Shown here: positions 8,183 to 16,004 of the stretch, one piece after another | How the letters are laid out: every line of letters starts with the position of its first letter | How positions within the stretch are numbered: position 1 is the first letter of the stretch | Origin: Agromyces sp. 3263 | GTDB taxonomy: Bacteria; Actinomycetota; Actinomycetes; Actinomycetales; Microbacteriaceae | Assembly: GCF_031456545.1 (NCBI RefSeq) | Contig: NZ_JAVDUV010000002.1 | Coordinates: forward strand, 1,054,001-1,118,000 | Direction of reading: 5' to 3' | Length of the DNA stretch: 64,000 bases | Notes under the pieces: model-generated | The model's input: the letters and a program-made list of their open reading frames with translations, nothing else | Databases searched by the model: none | Told to the model about the DNA's origin: nothing | Position numbers and translations under genes: made by a program

Positions 8183-9901
8183 TCAGCCGCAGTTCGGGCG
8201 GCAGGTGCGCTGCGACAGCGCATCCACGAGCACCGTGCTGAGGTCTTCGGGCCGCGATGCGGAGTAGGCCGCGCCCTTCGTCGCCTGGGCGATGCGCTGC
8301 ATCGCCGCCAGGTCGGTGTCGGGGCCGAAGCCGATCATGATCACCGGCACCGGCTTGGCCGGATCGTCCATCTTCGCGAGCTCGGCGAGCAGCGTGTCGA
8401 GGTCGATGCCGTTCTCGTCCTCGTTCTTGCCGTCGGTGATGAGCAGCACCGAGTTGACCTTCTCGGGGTCGTACGTCTCGCGCACCCGCTTCATCGCCGC
8501 GAGGGTCGTGTCGTACAAGCCGGTGGCGCCGCCGAGTCGGGCCGGCAGCGACTGGATGATCCCGGCGATCTCCTGCTTGTGCGCGAGATCGGCCAGCGGT
8601 GCGATCGGGCTGAGGTCCTCGTAGTCGAGATCGCCGTTGCGCGCGGTCGAGAAGACCCACACGCCCATCTCGACCTCGCCCGAGAACTTCTCCATGGCGC
8701 CGATGGCGGCCTGCTGGAAGATGTCGATGCGGCGCAGGCCGTTCTCGGCCGGCTCCTCCATGGAGCCCGAGACGTCGATGACGGCGAGCATGCGCGACCG
8801 CAGGGTGAGCACCGCCCAGGCGCGGAGGATCTCGAGCTGCGCGGCCGGGTCGAGCTGCGCGGCCGCAGCGGCCGGGCCGTCGACGGCCAGTCCGGGGATG
8901 TCGAGCGTGCCCGATCCGTCGCCGGCGCGGAACCCGGCGGCGGCGAGCCGCTCGGTGTCGGCCCGGGCCGCGTCCGCGAACGCCGTGAGCAGTTCCGTGC
9001 GCGCCTCCGCGGCAGCCGCGGTGCTGTCGGCCGACGCCGTCCCCTCGGGGTCGACCGCGGCGGGCAGCTGCACGAACGGGTAGTCGAGGAGCACCGTGCC
9101 ATCGGCGGGATACGCCGCCACGAGCGTCTCCGCCGGCTCGTCGAGGTTGTAGTCGGCGACCTGCGCCTCGGTCGTGAGCACCACGCTCGGCTGCTGGCTG
9201 GCCGCGAGCGCGCCGAACGCGGCGCTCGTCGAGGCGGGAATGGTCTTGCCGAGCTCGATCATGGCCCCGGCGAACTGCCGCGGGTCGTCGGGCGAGGAGT
9301 GGCCGCGCAGCGCCATGAGGCCGGCGAGGCTCGCCGAGGAGGCTTCGGGATCGGGGAGGATCGTCGGCAGGCCGCCGCCCAGCACCCTCGTCCAGGTCAC
9401 CGGCTCGCTCGCGACCTCGGCCGCCGTCGTGGCCGCGGCGGCCAGCACCACGGGCGTGGAGGCGATCGGCTCGCCCACCTCGACCTCGGGGGCCGTCTGG
9501 CCGAGCGACGCCGCGGTCGCGGCCATGCGGTCGACCCAGACGCTCGACTCGGGAACCCACGCGTCGGCATCGGCGCCGCCCGACGCGATGACTGCGGCGG
9601 TGTCGGCCGAGTCCTGCGACTTGATCACGGTCTCGACGCACGCGTCGGACGACGCGTCGTAGTCCTTCGCGAGTTCGGTGAGCGCCGGCGCGATGGACGT
9701 GTCGGCGACGACCACGATCTGCTCGGTCTCGGCGCAGCCGCTCTCGGCGGCCGCGAAGAGCGGGGAGAGGTGGCCGCCGACCCACAGGTAGACCCCGGAT
9801 GCGACGATGCCGACGATGGCCACGGCGGCGATGATGGAAAAGACGAGCGCGCGCCCCGGCTTCCTTGCCGGGGCCTTGACACTGTGACGCCCCACGGACA
9901 C
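8183..9901 (-). CDS. Membrane-anchored protein with substrate-binding-like domain and VWA domain
   Basis: The 572-residue protein starts with GTG behind TTGGAG. Residues about 18-42 form one hydrophobic anchor, so the bulk lies outside the membrane. Residues about 60-340 resemble an extracellular solute-binding fold (VVVADTSIAPALTELAKDY, then GADADAWVPESS). Residues about 370-560 are a von Willebrand factor A domain with an intact MIDAS, Asp376-x-Ser378-x-Ser380 (DVSGSM), and a later LLITDGKNED. It ends in TCRPNCG. Proteins of this layout are known in actinobacteria but lack a firm function; metal-dependent ligand or partner binding at the surface is the inference. No transporter genes are adjacent. 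Confidence 0.8.
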   Translation of the reverse strand: MSVGRHSVKAPARKPGRALVFSIIAAVAIVGIVASGVYLWVGGHLSPLFAAAESGCAETEQIVVVADTSIAPALTELAKDYDASSDACVETVIKSQDSADTAAVIASGGADADAWVPESSVWVDRMAATAASLGQTAPEVEVGEPIASTPVVLAAAATTAAEVASEPVTWTRVLGGGLPTILPDPEASSASLAGLMALRGHSSPDDPRQFAGAMIELGKTIPASTSAAFGALAASQQPSVVLTTEAQVADYNLDEPAETLVAAYPADGTVLLDYPFVQLPAAVDPEGTASADSTAAAAEARTELLTAFADAARADTERLAAAGFRAGDGSGTLDIPGLAVDGPAAAAAQLDPAAQLEILRAWAVLTLRSRMLAVIDVSGSMEEPAENGLRRIDIFQQAAIGAMEKFSGEVEMGVWVFSTARNGDLDYEDLSPIAPLADLAHKQEIAGIIQSLPARLGGATGLYDTTLAAMKRVRETYDPEKVNSVLLITDGKNEDENGIDLDTLLAELAKMDDPAKPVPVIMIGFGPDTDLAAMQRIAQATKGAAYSASRPEDLSTVLVDALSQRTCRPNCG

Positions 9902-9979
9902 TCCAAGCCCGACGGCGTCGAGTCGCCGTCGAATCCCTGTGCTGAACGGGTTCCCCCGTTCGTGGGGGAGGGTTCACTC

Positions 9980-9985
9980 AGCATA
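9980..9985 (-). promoter_or_regulatory. Candidate -10 box of the VWA-protein gene
   Basis: TATGCT on the minus strand, about 80 bases before the GTG start at 9901. The leader between them includes a C-run/G-run hairpin around 9950-9975. Confidence 0.35.
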
Positions 9986-10031
9986 GGCGACGGGGCCTGA
10001 TACGCGAACTTCACTCGGAAACGGTGAGAAC

Positions 10032-10064
10032 GCGGGTCGGATGACCCCCAGTCATCCGACCCGC
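10032..10064. terminator. Perfect 14-bp hairpin in a divergent gap
   Basis: Arms GCGGGTCGGATGAC (10032-10045) and its exact complement (10051-10064) enclose a five-base loop. It looks like a terminator, yet it lies between two genes that point away from each other (8183-9901 minus, 10287 plus), where none is needed. It may remain from a lost gene or act as a regulator site. The rest of 9902-10286 shows no gene. Confidence 0.6.
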
Positions 10065-10286
10065 TCCCCCGCCCTGCGCGTCGACCCCTCAGTCGTCGCT
10101 CAGGCGTTCCGGTGTTCTCACCGGCCGCGCGATGCGCGTTCGACGAGTCGCCTCGTCGGTGTCCGGTGCCACGTCATCAACGCTAGGCGGCGCCCTTCCG
10201 AGGTGACAGGGCTTGACGCGCCGAACAGCGCACGCTAGGCCTGAGGTGCACACGGTCGCGAGTGCCGGCGAGTGCCAGGGGGTGCG

Positions 10287-10856
10287 ATGACCATCATCAG
10301 GGCGGTCCCCGAGGACGAGGCCCCCGAGGGCGTGGAGCGCTACTACGCCGAGGATCGCGCGGCGTTCGGTCATGTCGCGACGCACACGACGGCGATGGCG
10401 GTGAACCCGGCGGCGTACGCGGCCTTCCGGGCACTCACGGCCTCGACGATCGAGTCACTGGGCTTCCGGGGATTCGAGCTCGTGACGCTCGCCGCGGCGC
10501 TCGGCACGGGCTCGCGTCACTGCCGTCTGGCCCACGGCCAGAAGTCGCTGAAGGTGTTCGACGAGTCCCAGCTCGAGCGCATCGCCCTCGACTACACCGA
10601 TGCCGGCCTCACCGACGCCGAGGTGGAGATGATGCGCTTCGCGGAGCAGCTGGCCCGCGACTCGGCCGGCATGACCGACGCCGACAGCCTGCGTCTTCGA
10701 GAGGCCGGGTTCAGCGACCGCCAGATCGTCGACATCACCGTGGCCGCCGCGGCCCGCGTCTACTACGGGCGGGCCCTGCAGGCGCTCGCCGTCGAGGTGG
10801 ACGTGCCACCGTCGCTCAGCGAGCCGCTCCGGAACGCCCTCCTCGACGGGATCTGA
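10287..10856 (+). CDS. AhpD/carboxymuconolactone decarboxylase family protein
   Basis: The 189-residue all-helical protein has the AhpD-like core. The redox site reads GSRHCRLAHGQ: the second cysteine and the histidine are kept, but the first cysteine of the usual C-x2-C is a serine. A thiol-disulfide peroxidase cycle through a C-x2-C pair is therefore not possible; related peroxidase-related proteins share this reduced motif. A GGGGG ribosome-binding site precedes the ATG at 10287. An ATG 15 bases upstream in frame is a weaker option. Confidence 0.75.
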   Translation: MTIIRAVPEDEAPEGVERYYAEDRAAFGHVATHTTAMAVNPAAYAAFRALTASTIESLGFRGFELVTLAAALGTGSRHCRLAHGQKSLKVFDESQLERIALDYTDAGLTDAEVEMMRFAEQLARDSAGMTDADSLRLREAGFSDRQIVDITVAAAARVYYGRALQALAVEVDVPPSLSEPLRNALLDGI

Positions 10857-10905
10857 CGCGGCCGGCCGGCCGGCTGAGCCGAGGCGCGAGTGGGTGGGGC
10901 GTGCG

Positions 10906-11601
10906 ATGTCCAGTGAGCGCTTCACCGACCGGCGCGACGCGGGTCGCCGCCTGGCGGGCGTCCTCGCCGAGCGCCCGCTCGTTCGCGCCCTCGTCGACCC
11001 GGTCGTGCTCGGCCTGCCGCGTGGCGGGGTGCCCGTCGCCGCCGAGGTCGCCCTGGCGCTGGACGCGCCGCTCGACGTGCTCGTCGTGCGCAAGCTGGGC
11101 CTGCCGCGCCAGCCCGAGCTCGCGATGGGGGCCATCGGCGAGCGCGGTGCGCGCGTGCTCAACCACGACGTGCTCGTGCAGGGCCGCGTCTCGACCGAGG
11201 AGCTCGCCGCCGTCGAGCGGCGCGAGCGCGCCGAGCTCGAGGCACGGCTGCTGCGGTTCCGCGGGGATGCGCCGCCGATCGACCTCGCCGGCCGCACGGC
11301 CGTGATCGTCGACGACGGCGTGGCGACGGGTGCGACCGCCCGCGTGGCGAGCCTCGTCGCGCGAGAACTGGGCGCGGCATCCGTGGTGCTCGCGATGCCC
11401 GTCGGCGCTCCCGAGAGCGTCGCCGAGCTCGCGGCCATGCCCGAGGTCGACGAGGTGGTCTGCCTCAATACGCCGCACGGCTTCATGTCCGTCGGCATGC
11501 ACTACCTGGACTTCCGGCAGACGACGGATGCCGCGGTGCAGGCCATCCTGGCCGACGCGCATCATGATCGCCACGGCGGCCGACCGGGTGCCGACCGCTG
11601 A
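10906..11601 (+). CDS. Phosphoribosyltransferase-domain protein
   Basis: The 231-residue protein has a type I phosphoribosyltransferase fold: VVLGLPRGGVPVAAEVA near the start, VVRKLGLPRQPELAMGAIG, and the PRPP loop TAVIVDDGVATGATAR. The insertion between the PRGG and PRPP segments and the C-terminal CLNTPHGFMSVGMHYLDF are typical of stand-alone predicted PRTases often found beside hydrolases or stress genes. The base it uses is unknown. It lies 49 bases after the AhpD-like gene and may be co-transcribed. Confidence 0.8.
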   Translation: MSSERFTDRRDAGRRLAGVLAERPLVRALVDPVVLGLPRGGVPVAAEVALALDAPLDVLVVRKLGLPRQPELAMGAIGERGARVLNHDVLVQGRVSTEELAAVERRERAELEARLLRFRGDAPPIDLAGRTAVIVDDGVATGATARVASLVARELGAASVVLAMPVGAPESVAELAAMPEVDEVVCLNTPHGFMSVGMHYLDFRQTTDAAVQAILADAHHDRHGGRPGADR

Positions 11602-11642
11602 CCGGGCGCAACCGCGCGCGACCGCCGACCTCCGCCCGGAGC

Positions 11643-12458
11643 TCAGTCGTTCGGCGCGCGGCGGCCGATCGCGACGGTCGCCGCGAGCTCGTCGTCGCGC
11701 ACGATCGTCGTGGAAAGGCCGCCGGCGCGGAGCAGCGCCTCGGTGGTCGGCGCCTGGCGACGGCTCGTCTCGACGAGTACGGACCCGCCGGGAGCGAGCC
11801 ACGCCCGAGCGGAGGCCGCGACGCGCCGGTGGACGTCGAGCCCGTCGTCGCCGCCGTCGAGGGCGACGTGTGCCTCGTGGTCGCGCGCCTCGGGCGGCAT
11901 CATCGCGATCTCGGCGGTGGGCACGTAGGGCGCGTTGACGGCGAGCACGTCGACGCGCCCGCGGAGCTCGCCGGGCAGCGCGTCGAAGAGGTCGCCGACG
12001 ACGACGAACGCACCCAGCGGCTCGAGGTTGCGGCGCGCGGCCCGGACGGCGGCCGGGTCGATGTCGGCGGCGACGAGCTCGACCGGCCCCGCGGCATCCG
12101 CCACCGCCGCGCCGATCGCCCCGGCGCCGCAGCACAGGTCGACGACCACCGGTGTTCGCCCCTGCTCGCGCACCGCCAGTGCGAGGCGGGCGGCCTCACC
12201 AGCGAGCACCTCCGTACGCCGTCGCGGCACGAACACGCCGGGCTCGAGGAGGACCCGGCGGCCGGCGAACTCGGCCCAGCCGAGCAGCTGCTCGAGCGGC
12301 TCCCCCGCCACCCGGCGGGCGACGAGGCGCTCGAGCTCGGCCGGGGCATCGGGTCGTCCGTCGACGGCCTCGGTGAGCAGGGCGGCCTCGTCCTCGGCGA
12401 AGACGCACCCCGCCGCGCGCAGCCTGGCCGCGAGGGCGGGGTCCGGTTCTGCAGGCAC
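11643..12458 (-). CDS. PrmC/HemK-like N5-glutamine methyltransferase, variant with NAPY motif
   Basis: The 271-residue SAM-dependent methyltransferase has the HemK layout: helical N-terminal domain with GEPLEQLLGWAEFAGRRV, a FVPRRRTE loop, SAM motif VVDLCCGAGAIG, acidic strand AADIDPAAV and the substrate loop NAPYVPT. Release-factor methyltransferases have NPPY here; the NAPY form is typical of a second, less characterised paralogue whose substrate is uncertain. It starts with GTG exactly six bases after TACGAT on the minus strand (12465-12470), so the message is probably leaderless. Confidence 0.8.
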   Translation of the reverse strand: MPAEPDPALAARLRAAGCVFAEDEAALLTEAVDGRPDAPAELERLVARRVAGEPLEQLLGWAEFAGRRVLLEPGVFVPRRRTEVLAGEAARLALAVREQGRTPVVVDLCCGAGAIGAAVADAAGPVELVAADIDPAAVRAARRNLEPLGAFVVVGDLFDALPGELRGRVDVLAVNAPYVPTAEIAMMPPEARDHEAHVALDGGDDGLDVHRRVAASARAWLAPGGSVLVETSRRQAPTTEALLRAGGLSTTIVRDDELAATVAIGRRAPND

Positions 12459-12464
12459 CTCCGC

Positions 12465-12470
12465 ATCGTA
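12465..12470 (-). promoter_or_regulatory. Candidate -10 box, PrmC-like gene
   Basis: TACGAT on the minus strand, six bases before the GTG start at 12458. The spacing places the transcription start at or next to the start codon. Confidence 0.55.
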
Positions 12471-12510
12471 CTGTCGTCGCCGATCAGGTGCGCCGAGCGG
12501 CGGGATGCCC

Positions 12511-12516
12511 TAGAGT
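12511..12516 (+). promoter_or_regulatory. Candidate -10 box of the trp leader transcript
   Basis: TAGAGT, seven bases before the trp leader-peptide ATG at 12524. Confidence 0.55.
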
Positions 12517-12523
12517 GCTCGAC

Positions 12524-12562
12524 ATGACCGCGTCGATCCGCACCTGGTGGCCCGCCTCCTAG
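12524..12562 (+). CDS. trpL: trp operon leader peptide
   Basis: A 12-codon reading frame encodes MTASIRTWWPAS. The two adjacent TGG codons at 12545-12550 are the sensor: ribosomes stall there when charged tryptophanyl-tRNA is scarce. It lies 98 bases before the anthranilate synthase gene and is followed by a terminator hairpin, the standard attenuation layout. Peptide length and Trp position fit actinobacterial trp leaders. Confidence 0.85.
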   Translation: MTASIRTWWPAS

Positions 12563-12586
12563 GCGGACTCCCTGCGTTTCGACGTA

Positions 12587-12612
12587 CGACGACCGCCCGA
12601 GGGCGGTCGTTT
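12587..12612 (+). terminator. trp attenuator (terminator hairpin)
   Basis: ACGACCGCCC and GGGCGGTCGT (12589-12610) form a GC-rich stem with a very short loop, followed by TT. It sits between the trp leader peptide and trpEG. Stalling at the tandem Trp codons is expected to expose an upstream segment (about 12555-12585) that competes with this stem. Confidence 0.8.
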
Positions 12613-12660
12613 CGCGTGTGCAGCGGGATGCTCCGGCCGAGGGCCCGACCGGAGACCGAC

Positions 12661-14580
12661 ATGACTCGCCTGCTTTCCTCGCTCCTCGCCGCGTCCACCG
12701 CTGAGGTGCCCCCTTTCGCCGTCATCCGGCGCGAGCACGAACCGACCCTCGACGTGCTCGTCGGCGAGGTCGTCGACGTCCGCCTGCTCGCCGACATCCC
12801 GCTCGGCGACGCCGAGGTGCTGGCGCTCGTCCCCTTCCGCCAGGTGCGCGAGCGCGGGTACGCCGCCCATGACGACGACGCGCCGATCCGGTGCCTCGTC
12901 GTGCGGGAGCGGGAGGCGGTCGCCGTCGACGAGGCCATCGAGCTGCTGCCGCGGCATCCGGTGGTCGTCGCCGACCTGGCGGTCGACCTGAGCGACGACG
13001 ACTACGCCGAGGTCGTGCGCCGGGTCATCGACGAGGAGATCGGGCGCGGCGAGGGCGCGAACTTCGTCATCCGGCGCGACTTCACCGGGTCCACGGATGC
13101 CGCGCCGGCAACCGCGGAGCTCGGCTGGCTTCGGCAGCTCCTGGAGCACGAGCGCGGCGCCTACTGGACCTTCGCGATCAGCACGCCGGGCCTCGCGGCG
13201 GCGGGCGCGACACCCGAGCGCCATGTGTCGTCGATCGACGGGCTCGTCTCGATGAATCCGATCAGCGGCACGTTCCGGCACGGCGCCGGCGGTCCCGACC
13301 AGGGCACCGGCGACAGTGGGCCCGACGACAGCGGGCCCGACGACGACGCCCTCCTCGCCTTCCTCGACGACGTCAAGGAGCGCGAGGAGCTCGTGATGGT
13401 CGTCGACGAGGAGCTCAAGATGATGAGCGCGGTGTGCCCCGACGGCGGCCGCATCCGCGGACCCTTCCTGAAGCGGATGTCGCGCCTCACCCACACCGAG
13501 TACCTGCTCGAGGGGCGCTCGACGCTCGACCCGCGCGAGGTGCTCCGGCTCACGATGTTCGCCCCGACCGTCACCGGGTCCCCGATGGGCAACGCCTGCG
13601 CGGTCATCGCACGTCACGAGCCGACACCGCGCGGCTACTACGGCGGCGTGCTCGCGCGCTTCAGCCCTCGCGCCGGCGGCCACGACCTCGATGCCCCCAT
13701 CCTGATCCGCACCGCGTACCTCGACGCGACCGGCCGGGTGCGGGTGCCCGTGGGCGCGACGCTCGTGCGGCACTCCGACCCGGCGAGCGAGGTCGCGGAG
13801 ACCCGCGCGAAGGCGGCCGGCGTGCTCACCGCGCTCGGAGCCCTGCCGAGGGTGAGCGCACCCCGCCGCGCCCTCGACGACGACGACCTCGGCACGCTGC
13901 TCGACGCGCGCAACGACCGGCTCGCCGCGTTCTGGCGGACGCCGCAGGCCTCCGCCCCGGCGCGCGCCGCCAGCGCCATCGTCGTCGACGCCGGCGACGA
14001 CTTCACCACGATGCTCGCCCACCAATTGCGGCACCTCGGCGTGGCGGCGCGGGTGATGCCGTGGCACGAGGCGCCCGCCGAGGCATCCGAGGACCTCGTG
14101 GTGTTCGGCCCCGGCCCCGGCGACCCGCGCGACGCGGACGATCCTCGCCTGCAACGGCTTCGGTCACTCATCTCGGCGCGACTGGCGTCCGGGCGGCCCA
14201 TGCTGGCGGTGTGCCTGAGCCACCAGGTGCTCGCCGATCTCGCCGGGCTGCCGATCGCGCCGTTGCCGTCACCGCGCCAGGGCGTGCAGCTCGAGGTCGA
14301 CGTGTTCGGCGAGACGGCCGCGATCGGGTTCTACAACACGTTCGCAGCCCTCGCACCCGCGGGCTCCACGACGCCGCGGCTGGGCCTCGAGGTGGCCTCG
14401 GATGCCGTGAGCGGGGTGGTGCACGCCCTCCGTGCGCCGCGCGTGGCCTCCGTGCAAGGGCACCTGGAATCCGTCACCTCACCCGACGGACTCGCCACGC
14501 TCGAGCGACTGGTCGAGGGAGTTCTCGCAGGTCAGCCCGGGTTTGCGAACGTCACGGAGGTCGCGCGCGCGGCGGGATGA
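12661..14580 (+). CDS. Fused anthranilate synthase (TrpE-TrpG, PhzE-like)
   Basis: The 639-residue protein joins both anthranilate synthase subunits. Residues about 1-410 are the chorismate-binding part (FVIRRDFTGS, NPISGTFRHG, DEELKMMSAVC, LTHTEYLLEG, FAPTVTGSPM). Residues about 440-630 are a class I glutamine amidotransferase: GPGPGDPRD, nucleophile loop AVCLSHQVLADL, and QGHLES with the catalytic His. It makes anthranilate from chorismate and glutamine. The order E then G resembles PhzE of phenazine clusters, but no phenazine genes are nearby and the Trp attenuator argues for tryptophan supply. An acidic Asp/Gly/Pro insert lies at about 205-235. GGAG precedes the ATG at 12661. Confidence 0.93.
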   Translation: MTRLLSSLLAASTAEVPPFAVIRREHEPTLDVLVGEVVDVRLLADIPLGDAEVLALVPFRQVRERGYAAHDDDAPIRCLVVREREAVAVDEAIELLPRHPVVVADLAVDLSDDDYAEVVRRVIDEEIGRGEGANFVIRRDFTGSTDAAPATAELGWLRQLLEHERGAYWTFAISTPGLAAAGATPERHVSSIDGLVSMNPISGTFRHGAGGPDQGTGDSGPDDSGPDDDALLAFLDDVKEREELVMVVDEELKMMSAVCPDGGRIRGPFLKRMSRLTHTEYLLEGRSTLDPREVLRLTMFAPTVTGSPMGNACAVIARHEPTPRGYYGGVLARFSPRAGGHDLDAPILIRTAYLDATGRVRVPVGATLVRHSDPASEVAETRAKAAGVLTALGALPRVSAPRRALDDDDLGTLLDARNDRLAAFWRTPQASAPARAASAIVVDAGDDFTTMLAHQLRHLGVAARVMPWHEAPAEASEDLVVFGPGPGDPRDADDPRLQRLRSLISARLASGRPMLAVCLSHQVLADLAGLPIAPLPSPRQGVQLEVDVFGETAAIGFYNTFAALAPAGSTTPRLGLEVASDAVSGVVHALRAPRVASVQGHLESVTSPDGLATLERLVEGVLAGQPGFANVTEVARAAG

Positions 14581-14670
14581 TCCCGCACTCGATGCCGAAG
14601 CGCAAGGCATTGCGGACCATCGTCACGATGGATTGGCTGGGGCCGACCCGATTCGAGGAGGCGGTTCCCT

Positions 14671-15294
14671 GTGGACACCAGCACCATCATCTGGATCATC
14701 GTCGGCGTCATCGTCGTCATCGCGATCATCGTGGTCGCGATGCTGATGACGAGCCGGCGACGGCGTGAAGCCCATCTGGAGGCGGAGCGGAAGAAGGCGG
14801 CCGACCTGCGGCAGAACGCGTACGAGTCGGACGTCGCCCGGCGCGAGCGTGAGGCGGATGCCGCACGTGCCGACGCTGCCGCCAAGCAGGCGGAGGCGAA
14901 CGCCATGCAGGCGCAGCTCGAGGCCGAGCGCCTGTCGCGTGAGCGCGAGGCGCACGAGTCGGACGCCCAGCAGCTGCGCACCGAGGCCGAGGAGCGCCTG
15001 CGCAAGGCCGACGAGGTCGACCCCGACGTCTCGTCCGACCGGGACACGACGGCCGCGAACGACCGCCGCGATCGCGACGGAGCGGCCACGACCGCCCCGG
15101 TCGCCGCCGACCGCACGACGGCTGCCGGCACCGACCGCACGACGATCGCGGCAGACGACCGAACGGCCGTCGCTGCCGACGACGCCGCCGTGCGAGACGA
15201 TCGGGTCGTCGACGATCGAACGACGACCACCGACGAGCGCACGGCCGCCGCAGACGCCGCCCGCCGGGACACCGAGACCGGTCGTCGCATCTGA
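14671..15294 (+). CDS. One-TM protein with coiled coil and charged repeat tail
   Basis: The 207-residue protein starts with GTG after a strong GAGGAGG site. Residues 5-30 form one membrane helix, followed by RRRR (inside-positive). Residues about 33-110 are Ala/Glu/Arg-rich and predicted coiled coil. The tail (about 115-207) is low complexity with recurring D-R-T-T, A-A-D-D and D-D-R units. This resembles small actinobacterial membrane proteins of unknown function. A bidirectional terminator follows. Confidence 0.65.
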   Translation: MDTSTIIWIIVGVIVVIAIIVVAMLMTSRRRREAHLEAERKKAADLRQNAYESDVARREREADAARADAAAKQAEANAMQAQLEAERLSREREAHESDAQQLRTEAEERLRKADEVDPDVSSDRDTTAANDRRDRDGAATTAPVAADRTTAAGTDRTTIAADDRTAVAADDAAVRDDRVVDDRTTTTDERTAAADAARRDTETGRRI

Positions 15295-15307
15295 CGACCG
15301 ACGCGCT

Positions 15308-15347
15308 GAACGGGCGGGCGGCGGGCCGATCCGCCGGCCGCCCGTTC
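15308..15347. terminator. Bidirectional terminator hairpin
   Basis: GAACGGGCGG (15308-15317) pairs with CCGCCCGTTC (15338-15347), with an inner GGCGG/CCGCC stem, between two convergent genes. Confidence 0.75.
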
Positions 15348-15361
15348 GCACGCGCGTGGCG

Positions 15362-15949
15362 TCAGCCCAATGCGATGACCGCCTGGAGTGTGTCGTCGTC
15401 GACGGGCCGGTCGGTGAAGACCAGCCGTTCGAGATGCGTGGTGTCGTCGGCACCCCGCGGCGCATCGCTCGACGCGCCCTGCCAGACGAGGTCGAGCCCG
15501 AGTCGTTCCAGCACACGCACCGACGCGGGGTTGTTCGCGAGCACGCGGGCGGTCACCGCGGCATCGGGCTGCGCCCGGCGAGCAGCACGCAGCGAGAGCG
15601 CCGCCGCCTCGCCCGCGATGCCGTGCCCCCACGCCTCGGGCGCCAGCCGGTAGCCGAGGTTCCACGCGCCGAACGGCAGCATCGACGCGCCCGCCGACCC
15701 GACGAACGAGCCCGGACCGAGGGTGCCGACGGGTGCACGGAGCACGACCGCGCAATGCCCGAACCCCGACGTGCGGACGCTCTGCATCGAGCGCTCGATC
15801 GCCTGCGCCGACTGCCCACGACTCGTGTGCCGGCCGGTCGGCAGGTGCTGCCAGGTGCGGGGGTCGCTGTAGACCCGGTGGTAGTCGTCGAGGTGGTCGA
15901 GTGTGAGCGGCGTGAGCAGGAGGCGTTCGGTGTGGAGTGCGTCGGTCAT
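15362..15949 (-). CDS. GNAT family N-acetyltransferase
   Basis: The 195-residue protein looks like a RimJ/RimL-type acetyltransferase: LHTERLLLTPLTLDHLDDYH at the start, a central beta sheet ending in NLGYRLAPEAWGHGIAGEAA (the acetyl-CoA binding turn, here G-H-G-I-A) and a late segment VLANNPASVRVLERLGL. The start is taken at ATG 15949 just before the conserved block; an in-frame ATG ten codons upstream is possible. The acceptor is unknown. The gene follows the Fpg glycosylase gene on the same strand by 55 bases. Confidence 0.8.
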   Translation of the reverse strand: MTDALHTERLLLTPLTLDHLDDYHRVYSDPRTWQHLPTGRHTSRGQSAQAIERSMQSVRTSGFGHCAVVLRAPVGTLGPGSFVGSAGASMLPFGAWNLGYRLAPEAWGHGIAGEAAALSLRAARRAQPDAAVTARVLANNPASVRVLERLGLDLVWQGASSDAPRGADDTTHLERLVFTDRPVDDDTLQAVIALG

Positions 15950-16004
15950 CGCGACGAGTCTGGCAGCGGCATCCGACATCGCGGCCGGACGCCGCGCAGC
16001 CGGG

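Noticed and set aside
10287..10856. AhpD-like protein as a complete alkyl hydroperoxidase partner
   Set aside because: The first cysteine of the C-x2-C pair is a serine and no ahpC gene is nearby, so a peroxidase system is not supported.
12547..12660. Extended N-terminus of the anthranilate synthase starting at 12547
   Set aside because: It would run through the attenuator hairpin and lacks conserved sequence. ATG 12661 has a GGAG site and fits the family start.
12661..14580. Start of a phenazine cluster because of the PhzE-like fusion
   Set aside because: No other phz-type gene follows, and the Trp leader peptide points to tryptophan control.
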